The position numbers and the translations under genes were made by a program. The notes under the pieces were generated by a model. That model saw only the letters and a program-made list of their open reading frames with translations, ran no database searches and was not told where the DNA came from. A stretch of DNA of 64,000 bases from Knoxdaviesia capensis (Eukaryota; Ascomycota; Sordariomycetes; Microascales; Gondwanamycetaceae): contig LNGK01000008.1 in NCBI GenBank assembly GCA_001510575.1, positions 3,188,687-3,252,686 on the forward strand. Direction: 5' to 3'. Positions 51,001-62,900 of this stretch are shown one piece after another (position 1 is the first letter of the stretch; every line of letters starts with the position of its first letter).

Positions 51001-53225
51001 TTTCATCACACGGCTTTTTCCTGGATCGAATTCTATGTCTTCCTGGCTGGTCTCTGGTTGTGGTAATGTACTGTAGAACATCAGTACATAAGCTATATGG
51101 TTTATTGTATCTTGAACCTTGGCTATGGAGGGCTGCTCCGCAGCTCAATAACCTTGCCGTGTGGCGTTCTACGAGAAAGACGTAATTTTACATACATGAG
51201 TATGTACATAAATACATAAATGCCCGTGGGAGTGCAAGAGCAGGGACGGACGACGGAGTAAGCGGGTGCAGGACTGAACGTGTTAGTGTGCTAATCGTGG
51301 TAAGATGGTTCCGATTAACGGAAAATACCGCCCTGATTTGATCTCGTCTCGATAATATTTAGCTATATACTCTTCTTATATGTTTCTCTCCTTGACAGAT
51401 GTACGAGTGTATAATGGACTAGAGTACTGAACTCGACACTGGTCCCTATGCATATCGTATTCACACATATTCATGAGCTGGTCATGCCGAGCAACAACGA
51501 ACGATGTCAGCTACTGAGCCTATGCCTACTGAACATCTCCCCAAAAAGGCCACAGAGTACCTAAATTTCTGCCTTCACTGAAACATGGCGGCCTGGCTCC
51601 GATTGGCAACTCGTGGATCTCCTGCGTATCCTTGTCTGGAAAGACCAGTACTCGGTTCCAATCTTGTGATGCTTGGCTAAACTAAACCCCATTCCTTCTT
51701 GCTATTTACTCCGTACTTGGTTTGCATTGTAATCTATTTTGCGATTCCGGCCCGTTCAGATGGCGGCCAGCTGGAGGTACGAGGTTTGGCTTTATCTTAA
51801 TATATTTTATGTTCTTTGATTGGTATATGTAGTAAGCGCACATACCACTTGACTTGCAACATGGCTTGTGTGTTATGCCTCCTGTCGGGTACGCCTGTGA
51901 TCATGTGGTTTCGTGATCAAGAAACACGAGTAGAAGAACATGTTGTTCGAGTCCTTCGCAGATCCCCCACAAGATAGACGGTAGATAGCGGTGAACCATT
52001 GAAAGACCTTTATTTAGGAGAATAATTTTGCCTTCATATGAGTGAAGCCACGCCAAAATGGGGATCCGTTATATGATTCTTTCTCTTTCGGATCCATGAT
52101 CATCTTTTCGTGATTTGTATCAACCACCGAAGGTGGGGAGTGGCGCGATAGTATTGTTTGGGAGGATTACTTAGCTTGAACAGGACCAACCGATATAGAC
52201 CAAAAATGGACCAGCTAACCAAAGTTATTGCAACCAAATTTAGAGTTGGGAACTTCTATATCTGGGAGCTGGAATGCGTCTTTCGGACCAAAAAAGATTG
52301 TGCACAGTTCACCGCCTGGCCACATACTAGCGGGCAAAAAAAAGCAAAAAAAAATAATAATAAGAAACTAGGGCTGAAGTTGCTTTTATTGGTGGCCTGG
52401 TGTTGGCTCCAACATTGAAAGAAATAAGCGAGGATGGGGACAAACTCCACAGTGATATATGACTTCACTCAACTGATTATACATACGTACCTGCGTGCAT
52501 GTATAGTAGTGTCCTAGTGATCCTTCTTTGAAAAGGGACCGGGATACGGAATCAGAAGGTTTTCTCGGAGCTGTTTGCTCTAGACACATAAACTATCCAC
52601 ACGGAGAATCTTTCGCTGTGTATGTTGCATGTACACATTACACATGTGGGTGGATATCGAAAAGTGCGATCTCGTATGTGGATGCGTCTAACATGAGCCA
52701 AGTCGCCTCGTGGGAAACTCTACTCCCATGACGAAGACCTGCGAGGCTAAAGCTTGAACATGGGATAATATCCGGAAAGATCCCCTAGTTCGCATTTCTC
52801 TCATATGTGACAACCAAGAGAAAAAGGAAAAAAGAAGAGCAAAAGGGCACCATCTCGGGCTCCGGCGCAACTGGAGCTACATGTACTGTACACACACATA
52901 GAAACAGCTAATTAACCCATGCACACGATAGGGATTTGCCGTCAAATATGGGGACGTCTAGGACTTGCTGTCGTGCGTGAGACGCCGAAACAACCGTCAC
53001 CATCCGAGTCTTCGTTCCAAATGCTCCGACAGTATTGAGTAAAATGAAGTCTCTTCGCAAGTCCTCCGCACACTATTTGCTGTTGGGGAACTGGATTCTG
53101 TGGTTCAGAGGACACATCAATTGACAAAAACCAGTTTTGTGGCAGGAAGGAGACGGGAGGCACAGTCGGCAGAGCTTATCACTTTCCAGCGGATCATGAC
53201 GCTTTAATAAACAAAACCCCCCCCC

Positions 53226-53229
53226 NNNN
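53226..53229. other. Short sequence gap between two C-runs
   Basis: Four N inside a C-rich homopolymer context followed by an A-run. This is an unresolved homopolymer, like the gap near 23.9 kb. Confidence 0.9.
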
Positions 53230-54620
53230 CTCCCCCCCCCAAAAAAGACAAAAAAACCAAACCAAAACAGAAGCATCTTCTGCCCGTATTCCGCGTGAGT
53301 TGTAGATAACGTCAATTATTCGGGATACATCAAGATTCCGAAATACCACACACCTGAATAATGACGGCCGATTCCACCCCACGACGTCACTCCACAGAAA
53401 CGTCTGCATGGACATAATGCACATAAACTGTACAGGATAGACAAAGAAATGTCTTGGTCGGCGAACTTTGCTGGAAATACCACACTTGCCCGCCATGTCT
53501 AGTGCACCCCCTGGAGTCGTGTGATGCGCGGGCTCTGGCCAGGACTCCGGCGGCCCTCCACATGAACGATAGTACTTGTAGAACATGGTAGAAGGAGGGG
53601 AACGAGGGGTGGTACACGTACAAAGAATATGCCACTGAACATGGGAAAAGCACAGATGTGATCACATTCAATTGCTGCCATGTAAGTGGATTGCACAGGA
53701 TTTCTTTCGTCCCTTCTAACCATCTTAGCATCCAAGATGAAGACACTTTTCCTTTGTATCTATTAGTACGAGATAATGCGTCTTCAGAGCTACACTGATA
53801 GTTTTGGGACTTTCATACCAACTGTTGTTGGTCGGGTTCCATCCAAAAGCCCGGTACTCCCAGAATAACACTATATTTCTCAGGGTGATAGCAAAACCCG
53901 AATCAGTGTGGCTGCATCACCGTGTTTGCTCTGGATGAGAAAATTATATACCCATATTTCAGACACATCCTTCACCTACATATGCATTACCACCCAACCT
54001 CAACGTGGGATAGGTAGTTTGTATTCTTTTCCAATCAGAGGGGCTGACCGACGGGCGTAAGCGAATTGGAGCAATGGGATGGGCGGATGACGATGAATGC
54101 CAAGACCTGCATGGAAGGGTCATAGTGGAAGCCATTGAAGCCGTGGAAACTTGATCGTGCAAGAAGAACACCTTATGGAACTTTCCAACTTTGCAGGAGT
54201 GGAACCCCTCATTCCATCTCAAAGGAAACAGTACCATCGCAGCTATCAGTTTCGGGGTGATGGCTTCTTGAACGAGTCAGAAGTTCGATTAGAACCGCAG
54301 AACATGCTTGAGAAGCTCAGTTGATTACATCGTTGCACTCAAACTTGACTTTATCGCTCTGCCATCATTCGCTCATACTCAACGGATGGAACTTATGCCC
54401 ACCCTGGCTCTCCAATCGCATTTCGCCTAGAAGTATTGGGTTCCTTCTCAAGCTATCTGCTTGTCCCGCCCCGATCGATACAAAGGGACAAAATGCAACC
54501 AGCAGTCACATGGGTTAGCGATGTGCTCCGTATGAAAAACAGTCCTTAATATAGCTAGAGTGATTAAATCAAGCCCCAACTGACTTGACTTGAGCGGATT
54601 TCCCCTTTAATGTCCGTGTA

Positions 54621-54815
54621 TCAGGCTGAGATGCGTTGGCGGTGGGATAGGCCTGGTGTGGATAGTCTCCTCTTGCTGGTGAATTCTTTACCTGAGGATG
54701 ATTTGATGATATAGCGGATGGTGCATTCAAGGTCGCCATATTTGGACTCTCCGCCACCATATTGACTCGTATGGTATAGCATGAGCCGATAAAAATTGGT
54801 TGGCTGTTCACCCAT
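54621..54815 (-). CDS. Weak candidate small gene, unknown function
   Basis: A 64-codon frame that starts at a true ATG and begins MGEQPTNFYRLMLYHTS. It has Gly, Tyr and charged residues in a protein-like mix up to KSSSG and then becomes basic. Upstream, in transcript sense, are a CT-rich stretch and TTTAAATA about 45 nt before the ATG. A second open frame overlaps it to about 54569. A GTAAAG donor follows KSSS, but no downstream exon gives a longer product. I do not recognise a family; it may be spurious. Confidence 0.2.
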   Translation of the reverse strand: MGEQPTNFYRLMLYHTSQYGGGESKYGDLECTIRYIIKSSSGKEFTSKRRLSTPGLSHRQRISA

Positions 54816-56772
54816 TTGCTTGCTCGGGATAAAGAATGGGAAGGATATTTAAACGGAGACAGGGAATTGCTGGATCAAGATAGGGGAGGGGTGGGCAAGC
54901 GAACTCACCGGGACGGTAAACACCGGAAGATACACAAATGCATGCATTTGCTGGGAGACCAATGACGATATTTAGTACCTCGCACCGACAAAATGCACCA
55001 GTGCTTTCGTTTGGCTTTGCATATTAACAGATTGAGAAGTGAGAGTGTAACTTGGCTGGTATGGACTTATGAACCAACTCACCTACTTACTACCTGTCAT
55101 TTATGCTGCGGTGGGAGAAGAGCTTGATGCTGAGAAACAGGATAGCACCCACACCTTTTCTTATAAATCAGATTGAAACCCCGAGAGAGTATTCTAAGCA
55201 ATGGCGAAAGAATTTTGCAGGAGGGACGGGTACACGTTGGAGGTGAAGGGACTGAGGGAGATCCAAGCTTTGCTGACATGCTACTGGACTCTAGCCATGA
55301 AATATCTAGATAGGTTAACGTGAGGTGAAGGGCAAACATCATTACTAATCTCCCTCTTGCTTGGTACCCCTGCTTCCCCAAACATATGAGGTCTGCGGTA
55401 TCGGATTGGAGTGCCAACATATGGCCTGCGTAAGTTACGATGGGGATCATATCCGCACGTTGTGTGGCCTGGGCAATTTATATCCTCCGTGGCTGCCGGA
55501 GTCTAAATCAACTCTAAATTTCTAAATGGCGAGCGGGAACCTGCCTCAAGTGCTGTCTGTGACTTGTTTATTCTTTGCGTAAGGCGTCCGCTTTTACCTA
55601 GAATCACGCGGGGGACATATTCCACTGTCGTAGCATTGGTTGTGGGAAGCGATTGTCTGTGAGTTCACACCCACGCAGTATGCGGATATATACACGTGTT
55701 TTTGGTGACCACAGCTAAACCTGTGGCTTCCCATAGTTGAGATGAAAAAACATACAGATAAATACCCACTTGACTGTCCTGCTCTATGTCTTCAAAACCC
55801 CTAGGATCTCAGGTCATGTCACGAACATCGCCGTGAGGGGGCTAAGTGTAGGCTCAGTCTAAGCTTCAACTTGAGTGTTCAATCTGATACATGCACTTTA
55901 GGATGGAAGAAATTCAAACTGTTCTATATAGAACATGTTACTGACCTCCATGATCATTACTGTTTCATCTTTGCTGATGTAATGTTGCTAGTGGATGTAG
56001 ATAGGCCATGGCTTCTTACGCCCACGCTCACGCTCACACCATACTTCATAACGAAATACATACTATTTATCAGGCTCTTACCTGTGTTTAATAACTCTGC
56101 TAATAAGAAGTACTAATATACTAACTTAAGTACTTACTATTTGTTCTATGCTATCCTGGCCATATAGGGAATTAAAGGAGTTTGCTAATGCCATGTTATA
56201 GGAAGTTAGATCTATTTAGTTAGCCCTATTAACGAGTCTAATGGACGTAATATAAAATATAGCCATTAAAACAATTTAGCAATCAAAAGCCATAATTTAA
56301 GACATTATTCATAAATACTTGATAATGGAGGGAAACATCGTAAACTAAGAAAAAAAAAAAAGAAAATGAGAGGGGAAGGGGAACTTAAGCCTGGCCATAT
56401 ATAATCCCATTAGCAAAGAAACAGAACCAAATATACCAAACTATAACTATATCAAAGTAGGGACACTGATCTCGATAGAGCAGAGTGTAACCCAGTTAAA
56501 TAGTAAAAGGCTTGCTTTCTATACCTCTCCTCACTGTGGCATAGAAAAGTAGGTATAATACTCGGAGGCAAAGTGAAGATAAAATCCTTAGCTGAGAAGC
56601 TGGTGTATATATGAGCAAAATGGAATCTTCCTGATAACATATCCAGGTAGTTTCAGGATCACGGAGAGGGACGATGTAATATTGCAGGCCACTATGAGGG
56701 CACCGGGATCCACGCCGTCATTTTACCGAAGTGTGCACAGAACCACAAGTTGGCATGCTCCGTCAATGACAA

Positions 56773-59700
56773 CTAGGCTTGAGTGCAACGGGGTCTCCAA
56801 TTCTGTTCAAATAGCTGACTGATGAAATAGTAGTCATGTTCATATGCCCGTTGGCGTCGAAGGGTGTCCCATTCATCATCTAGAAGCACAGAGAAATGTC
56901 TCCGTTAGAGTACTGCTCTTGAGCACAATGGGGTACTATGGGTCTTGACTGTAATTTCTTACCATGGGAAACAGCATATGCCCGAGTTTCTTGAACAAAA
57001 TCAAGCATGGCATCATCCAAGTCTGCCAGAGAACGGAGATCCTGTTCCTTACATACTGGGCTAAATGGGAATATGTTCTTGTTGCAATAATGGAAGTATG
57101 CAAGTAGAATATTTGCACCTATTGAGTGAGTCAATATTAGTGTCCCAATGAGTCCATCTTGGAAAAAAGATATCAAGATTGTTCTAGCCTGGAGTACTGG
57201 ATGGGGATTTGACCAAGAGATGGGGATATGGGGAAATGGGGAAGGATGTTTAGAGATTGATTTACATACCATGATGATATTCCCGAACTTTGTTTTCACG
57301 GGCAAAACGTCTCTGGTTGTGCCGAATTCTTCATTAGCTAACAAGTCCTGCTCCGTCAAAGAATAAAACCACGTATGAAAGCTTACCTTCAGGCCATGCT
57401 TCCGGGCATAGCTGGCGTCATGATCCGTGATGAGGGCAATGTTATGGAGGAGAATGAATGACACAAGGTAAGTGGTCAACCATGTCTTCTTGTTGTTGTT
57501 CTGTGTCATTTTCTGGAGGCGCTCTAGAACCTCTCGACGAAGGCGTTTCTGAATATTTTCAATCAGAATTAAATCAATCTGAGCACCCATGACAGGGGGA
57601 AGAGGGATTGAGCCATGATTAGGATTGGTTTCGTCGAGTATTCCAGGGTTCATCCCGAGGGTATCTTCTCCCACAATAATGGTAGACTTGGTCGTTAAGC
57701 GAACAGACATCCAGAGACGTAGAGTGTATGTCAGGAGCTCGCGTTCTTCTTCTGAGGCACTATCAATTTCGGACATTGTGAGAGCACAATAGTATGTTGT
57801 CCACAGGAGACCACCTCGAGGCTTGATGATAGCATTGAGGCACTCTGATATACCCCGGTTGATATAATCGTCATAGGCCCTTTGTGCAGCATCAAGATCT
57901 GCAATAGCAAATGGCGGAATCGGGACGGTTTTCTTCTTGTCATTATGCACCCATGAACGCTCAAGCTTATCTCCATCTTGGGGAACAAACTGGCGAACGT
58001 GGAGCTGGACAGAGCGAGAGGTATATCCTTCTGACACATGAATGACTCGAATTTCAGATGACGCCCAGGTAGCAATGTTGTCAACAATACGCCCAGACCA
58101 ACGTCGAGTCCATTCAAGGCCCTGGACTTGTTCACCCGGCTTGAACAGTTGAACTTCGGAGATCTTGTAACGAAGGCACGGGAGACGCCAAATCTTTGTG
58201 TTGAGCGATGCATTCTTGCAGGTCAGACAGGGACCATTCGGATCTTCCGGATTCATTTTGCACTGGGGCACAATAGTTATGGATGTTAGTGAGTTAAAAT
58301 TCGAGCATCAGTCAGGACGATGATGAGAGTTGGCCGGACAAAAACACGGTCGAAACTTACCCGTATTCGTTGCATACGACACCGTACACATGAGCCCATC
58401 TTACGAGTTAAAGCAGTTTTTATCCTGTCTTCATTGTTCTTGAATGGGCCCCTTCTGACGACTGGAGGACGGCCGGAATTGACAGCTTGGAGAGCATATC
58501 GAGATGTTTCATCACCATGACTGTCAGTGAAGCCCGACGGGTGTTCATGATCGAAGAATGCCAAGGGCGGGTCAGAGAAAGAACAAGGGCCATGGCCGTC
58601 ATTCCACCCCATAGCGCGGGATTCAACAAAAGAGCAACCAGTGTCAAAAGAAACCAGTCCATCACCATATCCGGAATGACTGGAATCGAGTCGTGAGTGA
58701 TCCAAGGGAGTACAAGGAAATGGGGGTTGCGGCTGTGGCTGCAATTGGGCTATAGAGGAAAAGTGACGAAAGTCTAGTGATGCGAGCATCGCACTTGTGG
58801 ACTCCTGTGCGATAAAGAACGAGTTTACCGAAGATGGAACAAGCAATTGGCATTCCTCTGCAGGCGCAGGCGCATCCAGGCTAGGCCCTTGTTCTGATGA
58901 TATCGGGAGAGGAGGGTACTGCTCAAGGAATGCGGTGCTGAGACCAGAGTCGGGAACATCAAATGAAGTGACAGTTTCGAGTGATTGTGACGCCAATGGA
59001 AGCACTGGTGGTGCGGCCAGCATTTCAGGGACCTCTGGACGTTTCTCAGAAATATATGGGCGGTCAGAGGCAAGATCACCAGATTGGTCTGTGATTGGGG
59101 GAAGTTGATTATACTCTATTCAAACAATAGTTAGCGGAACTGCGGATGACGGCTAATCACAAATGAGCTTGTGCGACGCACTGGCTATTGGCGGGCGCAG
59201 GAAAGGGGGGTGTTGACGGAAGACAGAAAGTGAGGTTCATAGTGCCCCCAGACACCGCGTTGACTCTGAGAACCCAGCTGATATTGCCATGAAGTCGAGT
59301 AACTGACCGATGGAAGTTAAAGAAGAGTAAACGGAGATGGCCTACCTTGGTATGTATCAACACGTCCACTGCACTGGTGACATAGCAAAGATCGCAGCGC
59401 AGCAATTCCGTTCGAGATCCTGCTCCCATCAAGCCCAGATCTCCCGTGACAATCACCGTGAAGGGAGCTTGGGCCACATGAGGCCGCACCATCTTTCATA
59501 GAATAGCCATTGCGTCCTTGAGATTGAGAATGCATATTCGAATCCATGTTGAGTTCTGGTATCAAGCAAATTCTCTTGCGTGATTGCTCCTGCTGGCAAA
59601 GTTGGTGTAAACGGGAGCCTGAAAGACCGTAAAAAGATGACACCTGCTCAATACGCAATTGTAGTTCAAAAGGAAGTGAGGCAAATTCAGCGTGTAGAGC

Positions 59701-59931
59701 AGAAGGGATGATAGGAGAAGCGATACTACTAAAGGCAGTCTCTAGAAGCTCATCATCATGACCATATGGCCGCCTTCTTTTGAGGTTGATTGGTATCTAG
59801 AGAGTTCAAGCAGTCAGACCTGATAGAACACAGAAAGATCACACGCAGCGGGCGTATGTAGTGTGGCAGGGTTGTAAATATAGATCAAAGTGAAGACACT
59901 TCCGGAAATGAACAGGTGATGAGATGAGCAT
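56773..59931 (-). CDS. Zn(II)2Cys6 transcription factor with a central zinc cluster
   Basis: Fungal-specific regulator of unknown target. Preferred exons on the minus strand: 59931-59845, 59796-59346, 59115-58361, 58262-57387, 57347-57270, 57188-56963 and 56879-56773, about 859 aa. The first exon (MLISSPVH, 48-nt intron) is weak; a conservative start is the ATG at 59547 (MDSNMHSQ, 747 aa), but the frame upstream reads as protein (INLKRRRPYGHDD...) back to a splice acceptor at 59797. The 57386-57348 intron is only 39 nt and in frame, so those 13 codons may be coding (872 aa). The final intron is well supported because the last exon gives DDEWDTLRRQRAYEHD. The zinc cluster is C422-x2-C425-x6-C432-x10-C443-x2-C446-x13-C460, split by an intron before C432. 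N-terminal to it are a CHQC motif, NLS-like KRRRPYG and a disordered Pro/Ser/Gln region. A helical C-terminal region follows (RLRREVLERLQKM, GANILLAYFHYCNK). Confidence 0.8.
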
Positions 59932-62900
59932 AGGAGGGAGTAGAAGTTGGTGATGCGTTAAGGGGATATTAAAGGAGAGCATAGGAAAGACTAGAGGATA
60001 ATAAGAGGGGAGGCCCAGGTATTTATCTTTAAGGAATTAAATAGGGACAGGTACCAAAAGAATAATCGTAAGAGAACAGAATAAGAGTTGATCTCAAGGA
60101 AGGGTGAAGATAAGATATGGATATTAGGTGCTAAGGGAGTGAGTTTGTAAATAAGGAAGGGGTGGATATATAAAAGGTATATATCAGAGGATGGAAGGAA
60201 TACTATGGCTGATGAGGAGAAAGAGAGGAATAAATAATAGAAAGAAGCGGGCGCATAGACCAATATGAGAGAGGAGCTTAGTGGAAAGAGGGAATAAAGA
60301 GGGAGGAAAGAAGTTAGGGAAGAATACTAACCATTTTTAGTGTCTCTAACAGGTGTTTGATAATAATAATACCTATAACCTACGTGCAATGAGTTAGTGT
60401 CAAATCAGGCAAGACCCTAGGTTCCAGGTCAGAGTCATGGAGGAAGGTGATGTATAGGGTACCTCTCGATATCTCCCGTGGCAAAGCAGGCAAATCTGGA
60501 GCTAAACATATAAGTCTCGGCCTAAGAAGGATTTTGGTTTGTTGTATAAGCCAAGATGTGTTAGGTTATGAGTGCCGCCAGTTGACTAGTGAATATTTTA
60601 GATAAGGGTTTGCAGTCCTAGTAGTGAGCAGAGCCAGAAAAGAAAGGCTGAACGAGAGATAGACTCGGTGAATCGGACTCTCTCACCGGACCCCAACCTT
60701 ATGGATATTAAATGTTAACGGATTTAGTAGTCGAAATCTTTTTATGTGTGTGAGAGGAAGGGCGGGGGAGGGTAGTATGGTTTTGATCAATTAACCAAGA
60801 GGGGAGCTTCATAGGGGCAGGGCATGTTAGGTAGGGAAACAAGAACGCTAGAAGGTGCCTAGGTTTGACTATATAACACTAACGGAGATAGACTATAGCA
60901 GGTCTCTCTATCTAGTAAATGTTATATAATATATGATATATTATATAGAGTGGCAGAAACGAAGAGAGGGGTCGGTTGAAAATAAAAGAAAAAAGTCTAA
61001 TGTTAAGATATAGGAGGAGATCAGGTTATGAAAGGAAAGAGAGAAACGACTAGATTAAGGGCGATGGATGATAAGGGAAGGATATCATACTGGATGAAAG
61101 AAGAAAAATAGTGGAATATTTGAATTGAAAAAGAAAAATCAAATCCAGGCCAGGCCAGATAGCAGCCCTAAGAAGGCTTGATACACCTATCGCTCAATTA
61201 AAAAGAGATAGAAATAGTTATCTGCTATCACAAAATCGTGTATCAAAACCTGGAGATGTAGGAGGAAAGTTCTTATCACAGGCTGTCGTCTAGGTAAAGT
61301 TGGAGATATCCGACCTAGATCAGATAGTGGAGGATTTTAAATGTACTAAGAACAGTGTTATAGCAATATAGAAAAAGAGGAGGGCAGAGGGTGGCGATAT
61401 GTCCTATCGTGAAGGTGCGACGTGCCGTGAAAGAACATCACGGAGGATATCTATCACTAACAGTTTCTGGCTTAACATACCATATAAGTGTGATAGTGTC
61501 TTCGCTTTGATCTGGTAACTGGATATTGCACACAGTGCGATAAAATTCGTGCTGGGTCATGCAGGGTTGGCCCGTGACTTAAGTCTCCTCCTCGTGAGAT
61601 TTGAAATTTAGGATAGCCGCCCGATGCTACAAGGATTTCCAGAGGGAACGAGTGTTGAACCAGGTGGTCAGCAGGCGGTTGGGGTGCATATAAAACTGGT
61701 CAACCATGAATCCAGATACCACTTGTCTGTCCATAGGGTGATGTGCATGCTCGATGATACCAGACACAGTTTCTCACTCTTAAAGATCCTATCTCCCACT
61801 TTCTTGTTTCTGCCAATTGTAATCAGCAGTCGCTATTGGCGGGCCAAAGACTCTGAAGAAGGTAGTGTGTGTTAGGTTTCACCCTCAACCATACCACTGT
61901 ATACAGATTATATTTAGGAAGAACGGGAAGCTTTTGGTTGGACATTGGGTGGGCTTTCGACATGCGGGCATGTTGGTTTTGTCAAATCGTGCATGGTAAC
62001 CTCCATCCAGACAGCGCAGTATTTCAATATAGAGAGACGAGGCGAGGAAGACAAGTCTGAATATCACTGTGGACGTCTGCCACCCGAAGCTAACCCGGAA
62101 TGAAACACTTGTGTTGGTGGGGCGCACACGGGCATATGCTTTTCACTCTCAGAACTACCTCCCACCAAGACGACGAAATAATAACAATAATTTAGAAAGG
62201 AAGTCAGGAAACTTCCATTTTAAAATAGTAGTATGGACCAATAAAAGAACATGATTTGAGAGCCAATAGTGAGAGTGAGAGTGTGGTACTTAAAATGGGA
62301 GCTATTACTTCTTTCATTATCTATTATGTTATGTTGATATTATTCTTTCTTAACTGATTCTATGCTACCCCGTAGACCAGAGATAACTTACTTATTATTA
62401 AGAAAAATTATATCTATATATGACCTACCTATCCGTTATCGGTTTCTTTAGTGCTGCTGCTTGTTAAACTAAACCCGCGGGTACTACGAGTTATGTCGGG
62501 CTTATAGTATTTATTGTTCACCACCTCAACACTGATGGGCAATACTGGTTCCAATCACCTTTCGAGTCCGTAACCTAACAAAACCTGGTTCTCATGGAAA
62601 GATTTGTATGTTCAGTTATGCGCGGGCTATCTGCATTCAAATAGTCCCCGCTAAAACTAGTGCGAGGTATTTGACGACGTAGATGCGCACCGCCATTATT
62701 AACAAATCATCGTTTGGGCATCTCAACAGAAGTGGCCAAATATCATCATAACTTCACTACAATATGTGCGTCGAGCAGGCCTAATTGGAGGGTGGGATTT
62801 TTTGTCGTGTTCGTTGCTGAAGGGCAATCAAAGATATCAATTTGATCTGAGAGACGTACGTGAGCAAAGCAGGTTTGGAATTATTCGGCAAAATTCCAAA

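Larger units (their letters stand above)
44522..56772. other. 12-kb gene-poor interval
   Basis: No convincing protein or RNA gene between the dioxygenase and the Zn2Cys6 regulator. The longest open stretches are about 130 codons. Recognisable pieces: the dioxygenase promoter near 45023; GGTAGGTA-type repeats near 45605-45640; a short N gap at 53226; one weak small-gene candidate at 54621-54815; and an AT-rich end (about 55900-56500). Base composition is mixed, so it is not one uniform AT island. Degraded transposons cannot be excluded but none was recognised. Confidence 0.5.

Noticed and set aside
37000..60000. Secondary-metabolite gene cluster around the dioxygenase and the Zn2Cys6 regulator
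   Set aside because: No backbone synthase, cytochrome P450 or transporter lies nearby, and the two genes are 12 kb apart.
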